From Euglena gracilis (taxonomy: Eukaryota > Euglenida > Euglenophyceae > Euglenales): 64,000 bases of DNA. The first letter of the stretch is position 1; every line of letters begins with the position of its first letter. The stretch covers positions 31,396,012 to 31,460,011 of the forward strand of contig CP154954.1 of NCBI GenBank assembly GCA_039621445.1, read 5' to 3'. A program made the translations under genes and the position numbers. The notes under the pieces were generated by a model that was given only the letters and a program-made list of their open reading frames with translations, searched no databases and was not told the DNA's origin. This document shows positions 49,300 through 60,491 of the stretch, in pieces.

Positions 49300-50770
49300 A
49301 GGCGAAAAGATTATCACCCTGATCCGGGCTCCATTGCCAGTATTTTTTTTTCTGTCGCAAGCGACTGGATTTAAAAGAAACTCCGTTTGTGACCCCATAG
49401 GCCACCAGGAGAACCGACAGATTATCACTCTGATCCCGGCTCCATTCCCGGGATTTTTTTTTCTGTCGCAAGCGACTGGATTTCTAGTTTCCGAATCACC
49501 TCCGTTTTGACCCCCAACTCTCCGCCAGGCCCGAGTTATTCACGCGCGAAGGGGTCCAAACTGGGTAGGATAGGCTTGCCCCCCCTTCCGACGCTGCCAT
49601 TTCGCCGGGGTGAGATTTCGGTCAAGAAATCGATTCTCGAAAATATCTGGAAAAAAACGTGCACTATTTCCGGAAGTGCCGGTCTGATGAAATGCACCCT
49701 CGAAGGCCCTCCATCACCCCCCCCCCATTCACCGTTTTGGCCGCCGACACGCCTGGCCCGTGTTCCGGCGCGCTTTTGTGGCCCAAAAGGTCATTTTGGG
49801 GTGTTTTTTTGGGTCAAATAATCGATTATTCCAAAATATCTTGACAAAATGCAAAATGAAAGGAAATGTCCGGACCAAAAAAAAAACCAGAAATAGAGCC
49901 CTTGGAATGCCCTATCCAACCATGGTTTACTTTCCCCCCAACTCTTCGTGTATCCCGAGTTACGGCCATTTTTTCGGCCAATTTTGGTCCATTTCTGGGG
50001 CCATTTTGGGCTGTTTTCGGGGTCAAAAAAATTGATGTTTACATAATATCTCAAAAATGAAGCAAATCAAAGGAAATGCCTGGAGACCTAAATTGAAGCC
50101 CTTGCAATGCCCTGTCTAACAGTATTTTGATTCCCCCATAACTCCCTGCCTGGCCTGAAATATGGCCGATTTACGGCCCAAAACAGCGCGCCAGGCTTGC
50201 GACTCAGCTGTTTTCGGCCCTTTTTGGGGGTCAAAATTTTGATTTTTCTAAAAATTCTTAAAAATGGCGGGAATCAAAGGAAATATCCGGAGAGCTAAAT
50301 TGAAGCCCTTAAATTTCCCATCTAAGGGCATTTTGATTTCCCCGCAACTCCCCGCCTAGCCCAAGTTGCGGCCATTTCGGCCAATTTTGGCCATTTTGTA
50401 CAGTTTTGGTTTGTTTTGACTTGGCCGTTTTTGGCCATTTTGTTTTGGGTAAAAAAAAAGCCGAAAAAAATCGAAATTTTTTGACCCGAAACGATGCTTT
50501 TTGTCCTCCTGGACCCGGAAAAAATTGTTTTTGAGCCGAAAATGAGCGTGTTTCGACTCAAACATTTTGGCCGGGCCCGCCAGCGCCCGCCGGCGCCGTT
50601 TTTTTGGCCCAAAACCCATGCATTTTGGGTCATTTCTGGGTCAAAAAAGGTCGATAAAAGTCGAAAAATTCAACAAAATTTTTGCCCGAACCGATGTTGT
50701 TTGGCCTCCCAAACGGACCCAGAAAAATTGTTTTTGCGCCGAGAATGAGCGTCTTTCGACTCAAACATTT
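49300..50770. repeat. Array of the ggaaatgtccgg repeat family
   Basis: Two copies of ctgtcgcaagcgactggatt (49,350 and 49,465) are followed by four or more ~190-base units, including caaaggaaat, gcccttgcaatgccc and gttttcggcc blocks. A similar ordered block appears inverted at 58,300-58,830 and again at 62,220-62,750. Confidence 0.65.
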
Positions 50771-51138
50771 TGGCCGGGCCGGGCCCCCGTGCCGGGCCGG
50801 ACCGCCGGGACGCAGGCCGGGCCGCCAGCTGGCCCGGTCGAGCCGGGCTGCAGTATGGCACCGTCACACATGTAAAGAGCTTAGCACTATACAAAACCTG
50901 GTGGGGAGATAGGGGGTGGGTGGGTCCCGGGTTCGTGCCATGTCTCATGATACGACTGCGCGTGAGATCGATGTTCATTTTCAGCAATCAACAACAGAAC
51001 AAACAAACAACTTTCCAAAAACTGTGTTTTACAGTGTTTCAAGAATGATCAGTGGTGTTCAACGGCATTCAAGCATGATTGCTGGTCGAGGAGGTTGTCA
51101 TTGTGCCAGGAACCAGGAGAGGAAAGATCTGTTCTGGA

Positions 51139-51371
51139 TGGCTGAAGGGGTGGCCGTGGGCGTGGCGGATGGCGTGGCGGATGGCGTGGCGGTGGGCGTC
51201 GCCGACGGCGTGCTGGTGGGTGTGCCGGAGGGCGTGGCGGAGGGGGTGGCGGTCGGGGTTGCCGACGGCGTGATGGTCGGCGTGCCGGTCGGTGTGGCGG
51301 AGGGGGTGGCAGTTGGGGTGGCCGAGGGCGTGACGGATGGTGTGGCGGTGGGTGTGGGGGCAGAGACAAAG
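51139..51371 (-). CDS. TP cassette 11
   Basis: The acceptor is cacaaattgggaactcctgaag. The translation includes [18 protein letters not shown] and ends [14 protein letters not shown]. Immediately upstream (51,400-51,445) is a fragment of another cassette start, [12 protein letters not shown], suggesting an unequal-crossover scar. Confidence 0.5.
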
Positions 51372-51518
51372 CTTCAGGAGTTCCCAATTTGTGACTTTTC
51401 TGGAGGGTGTGCTGGTGGGTGTGGGGGCAGAGGCAGAGTTTCGGGAGTTCCCGATTTGTGATTTTTTTGAAATGAATTGCACTGACAGAATCGTGTGTTC
51501 CCTGATCGCTCTCTGCCC

Positions 51519-52428
51519 TCAGCTATTCACTGCGACGTCTGCAGAACCCCCCCACATAAGGGCTTGCAAAACATTGAAGAGATGTTTGTGTGCTCCAGTG
51601 TTGCAAAAAAAAAACAAGAAACCGGTGGCTCCGTCCTGGACGGCTGAAGGGGTGGCCGTGGGTGTGGCAGATGGCGTGGCGGACGGCGTGGCGGTAGGCG
51701 TCGCCGACGGCGTGCTGCTGGGTGTGGCGGATGGTGTGGCCGAGGGGGTGGCGGTCGGGGTTGCCGACGGCGTGATGGTCGGCGTGCCGGACGGTGTGGC
51801 TGATGGGGTGGCCGTGGGCGTGGCAGATGGCGTGGCCGATGGCGTGGCGGTGGGCGTGGCCGACGGCGTGCTGGTGGGCGTGGCGGAGGGCGTGGCGGAG
51901 GGGGTGGCGGTCGGGGTTGCCGACGGCGTGATGGTCGGCGTGCCGGACGGTGTGGCAGATGGGGTAGCTGTTGGGGTGGCCGAGGGCGTGGCCGATGGTG
52001 TGGCGGTGGGTGTGGGGGCAGAGGCAGAGTTTCGGAAGTTCCCAATTTGTGATTTTTCTGACAAAGATTGCACTGACAGAATCGTGTGTTCCCTGATCGC
52101 TCTCTGCCCTCGGTTATTCACCGCGACTTCTGCAGAACCCCCCCACATAAGGGGCTGCAAAACATTGAAGAGATATTTGTGTGCTCCGGTGTTGAAAAAA
52201 ACAACAAGAAACCAGGAGAGGGTGGCTCCGTCCTGGACGGCTGAAGGGGTGACCGTGGGTGTGGCGGATGGCGTGGCGGATGGCGTGGCGGTGGGCGTCG
52301 CCGACGGCGTGCTGGTGGGTGTGGCGGATGGTGTGGCCGAGGGGGTGGCGGTCGGGGTTGCCGACGGCGTGATGGTCGGCGTGCCAGTGGGGGTGGATGC
52401 AGAAACAGTCCCCCGAATAAACACAATG
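51519..52428 (-). CDS. TP cassettes 12 and 13 joined by an in-frame spacer
   Basis: A single open frame of about 300 codons. It runs [18 protein letters not shown] (cassette), then [17 protein letters not shown], a spacer including [16 protein letters not shown] and EKSQIGNFRNSASAPTP, a second cassette, and a second partial spacer, [17 protein letters not shown]. Elsewhere the same spacer appears to be intron or is out of frame. The opposite strand is also open for 373 codons here, so strand and exon status are inferred from the surrounding gene. Confidence 0.5.
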
Positions 52429-53070
52429 CTGATGTCCCAGTTTGACCAAATACCCTAGGTCTGGGTGGGACACAGTTGTTTTTATCACTCAGTGTTCTCA
52501 GCCGCATCAAAGTCTTGCCTGACATTTGACAATATCAAATATCTTGAGGACGTTGTTACCAGGCCAACTCCCTCACCCTTTGGCAACTGGCACAACCATG
52601 AAGCTTAGAATGAGTCCCCCATTCAGCCCCGTCTTCACCTTCAAATCTCATTCTCTGCAAAAGGGAAACTGAGAAAAAGGGAAAATGGGGGGTTGGGATC
52701 AGACCGCCATTTAGTGCGTATCACAACGTATCTGTGATACATTAATTTTTTTGGTGATACGTCTGTGATACATTAAAAGAAATTTGGTGATACATATGTG
52801 ATACACAAATTCTCCTTGGTGCAATGTATAATAAAAGTTGTGAAACACAAGTTTGTAAGATGAAAATTTTGCAGACGAACGTAAGATGGCGCTCACCCGG
52901 GGTTCAGGAACTCAGGTTCCCATGGCTGCTCCAGCCCCACTTTCGTGGTGCTGACCTGTCTGCCAAGACAGGTCCTCGCCATCTTTTTTTCATTTTTCAG
53001 GCATGCACAGGGTTTTCTCTTTGAGCGGGTCCCCGGCAGCCATAATTTTTTTTTTTGTGTCAGCAACTTC

Positions 53071-53568
53071 TCAGCCGCTATTTTTTTTTAATTTTTGGTT
53101 GGGATGAGGGAATAATGGAACAAAGTCTTCTACACTGTGCTGGATGAAGCTGCCAACTGACCCTTCACGTCTTCCATAAAACGCCTCACCCCGGTGGAAT
53201 TGCCATGCGTGCCATGTCCTCAATTGTGATGAATCCAACAGTTTCCTTGCTGTCAAAGCCCTCCTTCTGGAGGGAACCTTCAAAACGACGGAAGACAGGA
53301 TTCCGAGACAACAATTCCTCAAACTATGGACAAGAGTAATCACTTTCTTCCTTCTGTTGAAACTACCTCCAATGGCAACATCTCTTTCGGAACTTTCTTC
53401 CTCAACCCTGACTGATGCCACAGAAGATGATTCTGCAGAGGATTCTAGGTCCCCCTGCGCCCCACTCTCTTCAGATGAAGCGGAAAGACTACTTTCTGTG
53501 ATGGAATCCCCATTCGAATCGGAAACAGAAAATCCATCAGAGATAACACAAATCATACACCGCCCCAT
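53071..53568 (-). CDS. Acidic Ser-rich ORF inside the hAT-like element
   Basis: An open frame of 165 codons with an acidic Ser/Glu-rich first half (SSLSASSEESGAQGDLESS) and a basic second half (FNRRKKVITLVHSLRN). It lies downstream of the zinc-finger ORF on the same strand. It may be a degraded part of the transposase or an accessory ORF; I recognise no catalytic motif. The opposite strand has a shorter open frame. Confidence 0.3.
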   Translation of the reverse strand: MGRCMICVISDGFSVSDSNGDSITESSLSASSEESGAQGDLESSAESSSVASVRVEEESSERDVAIGGSFNRRKKVITLVHSLRNCCLGILSSVVLKVPSRRRALTARKLLDSSQLRTWHAWQFHRGEAFYGRREGSVGSFIQHSVEDFVPLFPHPNQKLKKNSG

Positions 53569-53630
53569 TCAAACGCTGCATGTGTAACAATGAAGGAAGC
53601 TTTCGGTAAGCGACCATCCACAAAATGGTT

Positions 53631-54100
53631 TTAAACAACATCGTTGCTTGCGGTATCAAAGCTGATGGAAGCTGAATAAAAGATTGGGTCAGACGTCTGT
53701 GGTCGATTCAACACGGCCTTTGCAGCAAGATGATACTTTCCCTCGCTGTGTGATTTGATGTTACGGAAAGTGTACACTTTTGTTGGCATTGCAAGATAAT
53801 TCCGTTTCTGACCCGTTCCCATAACTTTTGGATTCTGACGAAATTGATGGCAAATAGCACACCACATGCCACGGGATGCTTCAAAACGCAACCAATCTCG
53901 GCCATTTTTCCATTCCATACGGAACTGGTGGCAATTTCCTTTTCGGGTGGGCAGTGTTACTTTCAATTTCTTTTCTGGGGGGGGGCAGACTCTGATGAAG
54001 AACCCTCTCTAGGAGGCGAATCGGGGATTCCCTCGTCCTCCACGTTCCACAGCTCCACGCAGTCGTCCTCCAAAAGATTATCACCAGAAAAATGTTCCAT
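53631..54100 (-). pseudogene. hAT transposase N-terminal fragment with BED/TTF-type zinc finger
   Basis: An ATG at 54,100 starts MEHFSGDNLLEDDCVEL, an acidic stretch that ends near 53,965. One frameshift later the frame reads WKNGRDWLRFEASRG, then MWCAICHQF and FRNIKSHSEGKYH. The Cys-x2-Cys and His-x5-His spacing with the preceding W/DWL pattern is that of the zinc finger found at the N-terminus of many hAT transposases. The frame stops after SFDTASNDVV, so no DDE/RNase H-like domain remains. A (C)9 run followed by agaaaagaaattg marks the frameshift site. Confidence 0.65.
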
Positions 54101-54569
54101 TTGTCTGCAGAGAGGCAAAGAAACAAGGATAAAAAGTGGAACAGGAAGCTGAAAAAACATTTTGATGTAAAAATGTAAAAAATTCTAAAAAAATTGGTGA
54201 TACATATGTGATACATTAAAAAAATTTTGGTGATACATATGTGATATGTTAATTTTTAGGCTGTGATACATTTGATACGTAAAAAAATTTTTGGTGATAC
54301 ACACTAAATGGAGGTCTGGTGGGGATTGAAGAGGTCAGGGGAAGAGTTCAAATTTTAACAGACCTGTTGCACTCTGAAGGTATGCGGCTTTTTTTTCGGA
54401 GTCCCCAGCCCGCCCAGGGTTCTGTCTCATCACGGGGGGGGGGGGGCTCACTCTCAGTGCCTTGCTGACGCGAGGCGACTCGTTGGGTTCACTGAAGACC
54501 TTGTGAGGCCAGCAGATGAGTGGGAAGGCCCCCTTCACAAGGAGTTCACAGGGAGTGAAACATTACCTG

Positions 54570-54800
54570 ACCATAAAGTGAGAATACCCCCCCCCCGGGA
54601 AACTGTCACCTGACAGGTTGGCCCATACCGAGACCCCGACAACTTCCTACCCTGACAGGTGCCAAGAACTCTGACAGTTTCCCAGGAAGTGCATTTCAAG
54701 AGAAAGTCAATGAAAAATGACCCTGACAGGTTGGCCGATACCAGGGACCCTGACAGTTTCCCAGGAGGGACCCTAACAGGTTCTCGGGCATGACAATTTC
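54570..54800. repeat. Short interspersed cctgacaggttgg motif cluster
   Basis: Three near copies of ctgacaggttggcc with ataccagggaccc and several gacagtttccc words in 230 bases. Similar words occur singly at 57,240-57,290 and 61,160-61,205. Confidence 0.6.
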
Positions 54801-54925
54801 CCGGGGGGGGGGGGGTTAAAAGGAGAGACATGGACACAAACCCGACCTCCCTGATTTCCTGATTTGGCAGTCCAAACCCTCCCCATCCAAAAAAAATTCA
54901 CATCGGGGGTGGAGAGATGTGACAC

Positions 54926-55169
54926 GGCAGTGGGGCTCATCCTGGCTGGCTGAAGGGGTGGCCGTGGGCGTGGCGGATGGCGTGGCAGATGGCGTGGCAG
55001 TTGGGGTCGCCGACGGTGTGTTGGTGGGCGTGGCGGATGGTGTGGCTGAGGGTGTGCCTGTTGGAGTTGCTGAGGGAGTGGCTGTCGGCGTGCCGGAGGG
55101 CGTCGCGGAGGGTGTAGCGGTCGGGGTGGCCGACGGCGTGGCCGACGGCGTGCCGGTGGGGGTGGCAGA
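54926..55169 (-). CDS. TP cassette 14
   Basis: The acceptor is tttgtgccgcccaag (phase 0); the donor is gtgtca after QDEPHC. 81 codons plus one base. The translation begins [18 protein letters not shown]. Its start phase fits the end of cassette 15. Confidence 0.6.
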
Positions 55170-56185
55170 CTTGGGCGGCACAAACCACCGCCGGTGACCT
55201 CACCTGCCTTACCAGCTTCCGAGGAAATAATATCACCGGGAAACCGGACTCTCATACGTTTTCCTGCCGCTGAAGACAACTGGCCACAATGGGAGGTCAA
55301 CTCCCTCGGAGGCCAAATGCCAAATACGGACCTGCAGGCCGCCTTTCTGTGAAGGGTAAACTCCTCCGCGGGGGTAAACCCTGCGACCCAGGGAGGGGCC
55401 ACTTCCAGAGGTGGGAGGCCATATCTCCCTCTGTGCATCTGCTTCCCTCTCTGGAGACTTGTGCACGGCACTAAATGGTAATGACGTCGTGATGGTGATT
55501 GTGGTGGTGGTGATTATTGTGGGCAGGAAACTTTGAGGGAGAGTGATAGGCGTGGGGGGTCATCCCAGAGGATTCTTCCACACCCAAGGTTCAAAATGCC
55601 AGAGTTAGGGTTGGTGTGGGTCACTTCAGACAACAAGACTCAGGATATTCTCACAATTTACAATTTATTTAAAAAAAATGGCTGGACCCCATCCCAGGGG
55701 GTGGTTGGACCAAGCAGATTCCTAAACAAAAACACAAAAGACAACTGGGGGATGATTCCTTCAAGCACTTGCAGCAGGGGTGGAAACAAGGAAAGCCCAT
55801 TTCCCCTGAAACCACATTTCTAAAAAAAAATTCATAAATTTTCGCAAGTTTCTGTCTGTATTTCTGTATTTCATTCCAAGGAATTTCACCCCACCGCAGG
55901 GTACCAAAGCAAGGTTCATGCAGGTACAGTGTTACTTGACAGCAGCCCCCAGGTTGTGTCTTCTCCATGAAATTGCTTGGCGCACCGAAATCACTTTCCA
56001 ACATTAAACCAACCAGTCAGCAATTCAAGGCATCTCGGGGGGATCGGTCCCTTTTATTTCACAAGATCGTTTTCAAAAAGAAAGAAAGCAAGGATTGGGG
56101 AAAATTCTTCTGGGGGCTCTTTAGGGTATGGGAACTCCTGCCCCAAAAACAACCAACGTTTTCGGTAGTTTGCAACGCCCGAAAC

Positions 56186-56570
56186 AGATGGTGTGGCGGT
56201 TGGGGTCCCACTCGGCGTGACGGACGGTGTCCCGGTGGGCGTCGCCGATGGGGTGCTGGTGGGGGTGCCAGACGGCGTGGCGGAGGGCGTGCCGGTTGGG
56301 GTAGCTGAGGGCGTCATTGTTGGTGTGCCAGAGGGCGTCGCGGACGGGGTGCCGGTGGGCGTGGCGGACGGTGTGGCGGAAGGCGTGCCGGTGGGCGTGG
56401 CTGATGGGGTGGCGGTGGGCGTGCCGGAAGGGGTGGCGGTTGGAGTGGCGGTTGGGGTGGCGGATGGGGTGGTGGTGGGGGTGCCAGACGGCGTGGCGGA
56501 GGGCGTGCCGGTCGGCGTCGCGGACGGTGTGGCGGAGGGCGTGCCAGTTGGGGTGGGGGCAGAAGCAGAG
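56186..56570 (-). CDS. TP cassette 15 (first tandem copy)
   Basis: The acceptor is tatttccaattcagag; the donor candidate is gtttcg. One base plus 128 codons. The translation includes [18 protein letters not shown]. It is the start of the first 3.9 kb tandem copy and is truncated at its 3' side compared with cassette 16: the QDGA tail is replaced by SVSGVANYRK. Confidence 0.58.
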
Positions 56571-59500
56571 CTCTGAATTGGAAATAGGGTCCAAAACGCT
56601 CCAGATGATGAAAAGAAGCTGAGAAGAGACTGTCCTCCAAATGAATACCCTCCGAAACCATCTCCTATACATATGGGCTGGTTGGGAAAAGGCTACCCCC
56701 CCCCCTTTGTCGTTGACACGGCGTGTCATTGACACACACCCCGTGTCAACGACACTTTTCTGGAACACTACCTATTGAATCACAGTGACATTGACATGGC
56801 GTGTCGTTGACGCACCCCCCGTGTCAACGGCACTCTCCTGGAACATTGGTGTGTCAACGACAGGGGGGGGGGGAGGTACTTACTGGCTGACCCCCCCCCC
56901 CGCAGGGCGGAAACGAGATCTGACCCGGGGACGACACGGGTGCCAAAAATTGGAACTGCAAAAATCCCCCCAAAAAGCTGCCAATTATGCAAGAAGTCCA
57001 TTGTTTGACCCGAAATGTATCCTGGTCAGCCCTTTTCCGACCCATCCCCCCCCATTTTTGCACCCCCAAAAGCAAAAAAAAAAGAATCCGTCAAACTGCC
57101 CCTTGGACAGCTGGAAAATAGATGAAGCTCGTCAATAGGGGGGAGGTTTGGTGGGAGGCTGGAAATAGCCCCCCCCCCCTCTGGTGGGGATGGGGTGTCC
57201 TCCGGCCAAAGCGACACACAGCACCAGAAATCCTGACAACTTCCTGCTGTGACAGGTTGGACGGTACCAGGGACCACACATGGATAACTTGTCAAGTTCC
57301 CTCCAGGGTCACTCTGGGAAAAGGTTGAACACAAGCATTTTGAAACACCAAAAAAAGCCTTAAACTTTGGCAACAGAAATCGTGTGTTTGGGGTCCGTTT
57401 TCATGTAGACCTTTGTGTTGTTGGTCAGACATGTAAATCAGGTGTTCGACGAAGGGGTTGACATCACTCTGTTTTTTTAACAGTGAACAATTTTTTTTAT
57501 TTGACAGATGGATGCAGGATGTGCAACAAAGTATAAAACAAATGAAACGTGAATGCTGACACCCAATTATGCGATGTATTTCTGAGAAGCGAAAAATCGA
57601 CTCACAGACGAGGATGTATGAACGCCGAGATGACTGATGCACTAGTGCAATTGCACACAGAAAATTGTGCAAATGAGTTCCGTTTATTTCTTTTCTGTGC
57701 CTCCATAGTTTCGTTCCCCTTGTTACCCCAAGGTACCAAGGCACGAAAAAAGTGGCAGAATCTCCCCCCCCCAAATTCCCTGCATAACTGTTCTTTTGGC
57801 CACTGCGTGACTTGAAAAGAACTGCAGGGAGGGGAAGAAACATAACAACACAATACAATCATCACCAGGGAACACACGTCCCAAACGTATGGCCTGTGTA
57901 TATAATAAACAGTGATGAAGCGAAACACGCTGTGCGTTGAGTTGCGTTTGTTGCAGCCTTAAACTACTGCCCTTGGGGGGTCCCAGTAAATGAACGATCG
58001 GGGGGACTAGACCACCTGGCGTTCTTCACAACAGGGCCTGAATTCGGTTTGTTCTCACTTCCCCAAACAAATGTGTGATACAGCATCCCCACTCCTTAGG
58101 GTTTTGGTTGATTGTGAGGGATGGGGTTATGTTTAGGGTCTGGACTGGGGTTTGGGTTAGAATTTAGGTCAGTGGGCCTGGATGCAGGCTACATTTAAAA
58201 TTAAGTAAGTCCAAAATGAGGCCCAATTTCGGCATAACTCCCTAACCTCCCAACTTTGGCCAAACCCCAGCCCACACAGATTTCTTAACGGCAACAACAA
58301 CTTTGCTTAAAAATACAGAATTCCTCAAAATATGCTGACGTTAGACGATGGACCCCACATTAAACCACAGGACCCCGAGGGGCTCAGAACCCCCCCACCC
58401 CCCGAAAACGGCAGAGTCGGACAGTGGGAAAAGTGCACAAAACGGCCATCTGGCCCGAAAAACGGCCGTATCTCGGGCTAGGCGGGGAGTTGCAGGGAAA
58501 TCAAAATACCAGTAGATGGGGCGTTCCAAGGGCTGCAATTTGGGTCTGCGGACATTTCCTTTGATTTGGCTTCATTTTGGAGATATTTTGAAAATTGACA
58601 TTTTTTGGCCGAAATGGCAGAGTCCAAAGGGGCTTAAAAACGGGGTGGGCCGATCCTACCCAGTTTGGACTCCTTCGTGCGTGCATATTTCGGGCCTGGC
58701 GGGGAGTTGGGGGTCAAACCCAGGTGATTCGGAAACTAGAAATCCAGTCGCTCGCGACTGGAAAAAAAAACCGGGAACCGGGCCGGGATCATGGTGATAA
58801 TCCGTCGGTTCTCCTGGTGACCCCGATCCGAGGGGGGGGGGTCGAGGGGGGGTTTTCGCCAGGTGAAAGCTTCACTCTTACCCATAAAGGGACAAGAGCT
58901 CAGCGACCCCCCCCCCTATGTCCAACCACCGGTTACCCCTGTCCTCCAACCGGGGGGGGGGGTGTCGTTGCACATAGGGTTCTGGCCAAAAGGGTGACAA
59001 CCAACCGGGGGTCGGTTGTTGGAGAAGGGGTCTAAAAAAAAGTTGGGGGGCACCCGGGACCTCCAAATAAAATCAAATTTTCCTTCTGCTCTTTGCGCCG
59101 AAAATTTGGGCAACTTAATGTCTTGCCCAAATAAGTGCCAAGGTTGGCATTTTGCCAATTTTGGGCCTATTTTGTGCACAAAAGTTTTCGGCCCAGCGCT
59201 TTGCACCGGGCCAAACCTCCAAAAAGGTGCCCTCTGACCGGGGGGGGTCGTTCGACATCGGGGGGGGGGGGGGTGTTGGACGTTGAGGGGGGGGGGGATA
59301 GTTTAAGGGTGCCGCTTCAGTTTCGGCGTTTCGCAAAACCAGACAAACAAACAACCAAAATGACGATTCAATTTGCCATCTACCAACCAAATAAAGAAAA
59401 GCAGGCTGAAAACAGGGAGGTCAGTTGAGTGATTCCTCCAACAAAGGATTTGGCAAGGAGCAGGGGGGGGGATTGAATCAGAGGTATTAGGAAAAAATGC

Positions 59501-59953
59501 GGGTAAATCGTGGGAAACTTGCAGGAATTGCAGTTTTGGGGATTGGTGCACTTTTGCTGCAGGTCTCAGAAGAATTTCACACATTTGGCCATTTTGCAAC
59601 ATAAGTGTAATTTTTGGACTGTTATTCACATTTTTTTCCAACAGAAAGGCCCAAAAAAGTGACTTTTGTAATTATGGGAACATGCTGATTCTGGAAATAT
59701 GGAACTTCTTGGGTGAAGAATCCAAAAAATGGCAAAAAAAAATGACAAGAGCATTGTTATCAAGTAAAATCTGGTCAGGATGCAAAATTTTCTGAGTCCG
59801 AAATTATTTCCAAGAAAAAATCGGGGAACACACTGCCAAAAATTTACCAAAATTTGTCAAATTTTTTACCAAAATTTGTCAAATTTTGGCAAACTTGCAA
59901 CAAAATAGCAAAAATGCACCTGGATGCTCTTGTGAAACGATCGAAAAATGACA
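56200..59953. repeat. Tandem segmental duplication, copy 1
   Basis: Almost base-for-base identical to 60,121-63,852 at an offset of 3,921 bases. Differences are a handful of substitutions, G/C-run length changes and a 22-base expansion near 59,860. Each copy holds one TP cassette and the intron-like sequence upstream of it. Confidence 0.95.
56700..56870. repeat. Inverted gtgtcaacgac motif cluster
   Basis: In 170 bases the words cgttgacac and gtgtcaacg occur repeatedly in both orientations, for example gtcgttgacacggcgtgtc and ccccgtgtcaacgacac, giving several possible hairpins. Repeated at 60,620-60,785 in the second tandem copy. Confidence 0.7.
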
Positions 59954-60080
59954 ATTTTCCTGCAGTTTCTCTGCAATTTCTCCGCAATTTCCACAAGTTT
60001 TCTGCAATTTTTCCACAATTTCCCCCCTTTTCTTCAATTTTTTTCCCCATGAACCTGAAATACAGGGTAATCGAGTTCAC

Positions 60081-60491
60081 AGCAATGGGGCTCCGTCCTG
60101 GGTAGCTGAAGGGGTGGCAGTTGGGGTCCCACTCGGCGTGGCGGACGGTGTCCCGGTGGGCGTCGCCGATGGGGTGCTGGTGGGGGTGCCAGACGGCGTT
60201 GCGGAGGGCGTGCCGGTTGGGGTAGCTGAGGGCGTCATTGTTGGTGTGCCAGAGGGCGTCGCGGACGGGGTGCCGGTGGGCGTGGCGGACGGTGTGGCGG
60301 AAGGCGTGCCGGTGGGCGTGGCTGATGGGGTGGCGGTGGGCGTGCCGGAAGGGGTGGCGGTTGGAGTGGCGGTTGGGGTGGCGGATGGGGTGGTGGTGGG
60401 GGTGCCGGACGGCGTGGCGGAGGGCGTGCCGGTCGGCGTCGCGGACGGTGTGGCGGAGGGCGTGCCAGTTGGGGTGGGGGCAGAAGCAGAG
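60081..60491 (-). CDS. TP cassette 16 (second tandem copy)
   Basis: The acceptor is tatttccaattcagag; the donor is gtgaac. One base, 136 codons, two bases. The translation begins [18 protein letters not shown] and ends [14 protein letters not shown]. The end phase fits the start of cassette 15, which supports reading both as consecutive exons. It is the most upstream cassette visible in the window. Confidence 0.62.

Larger units (their letters stand above)
52700..54318 (-). mobile_element. hAT-like DNA transposon, 1.6 kb, decayed
   Basis: The terminal inverted repeats begin CAGACC (left CAGACCGCCATTTAGTGC, right-end complement CAGACCTCCATTTAGTGT). The flanking 8-mers gttgggat and gtggggat match at 7 of 8 positions, the duplication size expected of hAT elements. 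Several ggtgatacatatgtgataca repeats lie just inside both ends. A zinc-finger transposase fragment is encoded inside. Most of the catalytic region is missing. Confidence 0.8.
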
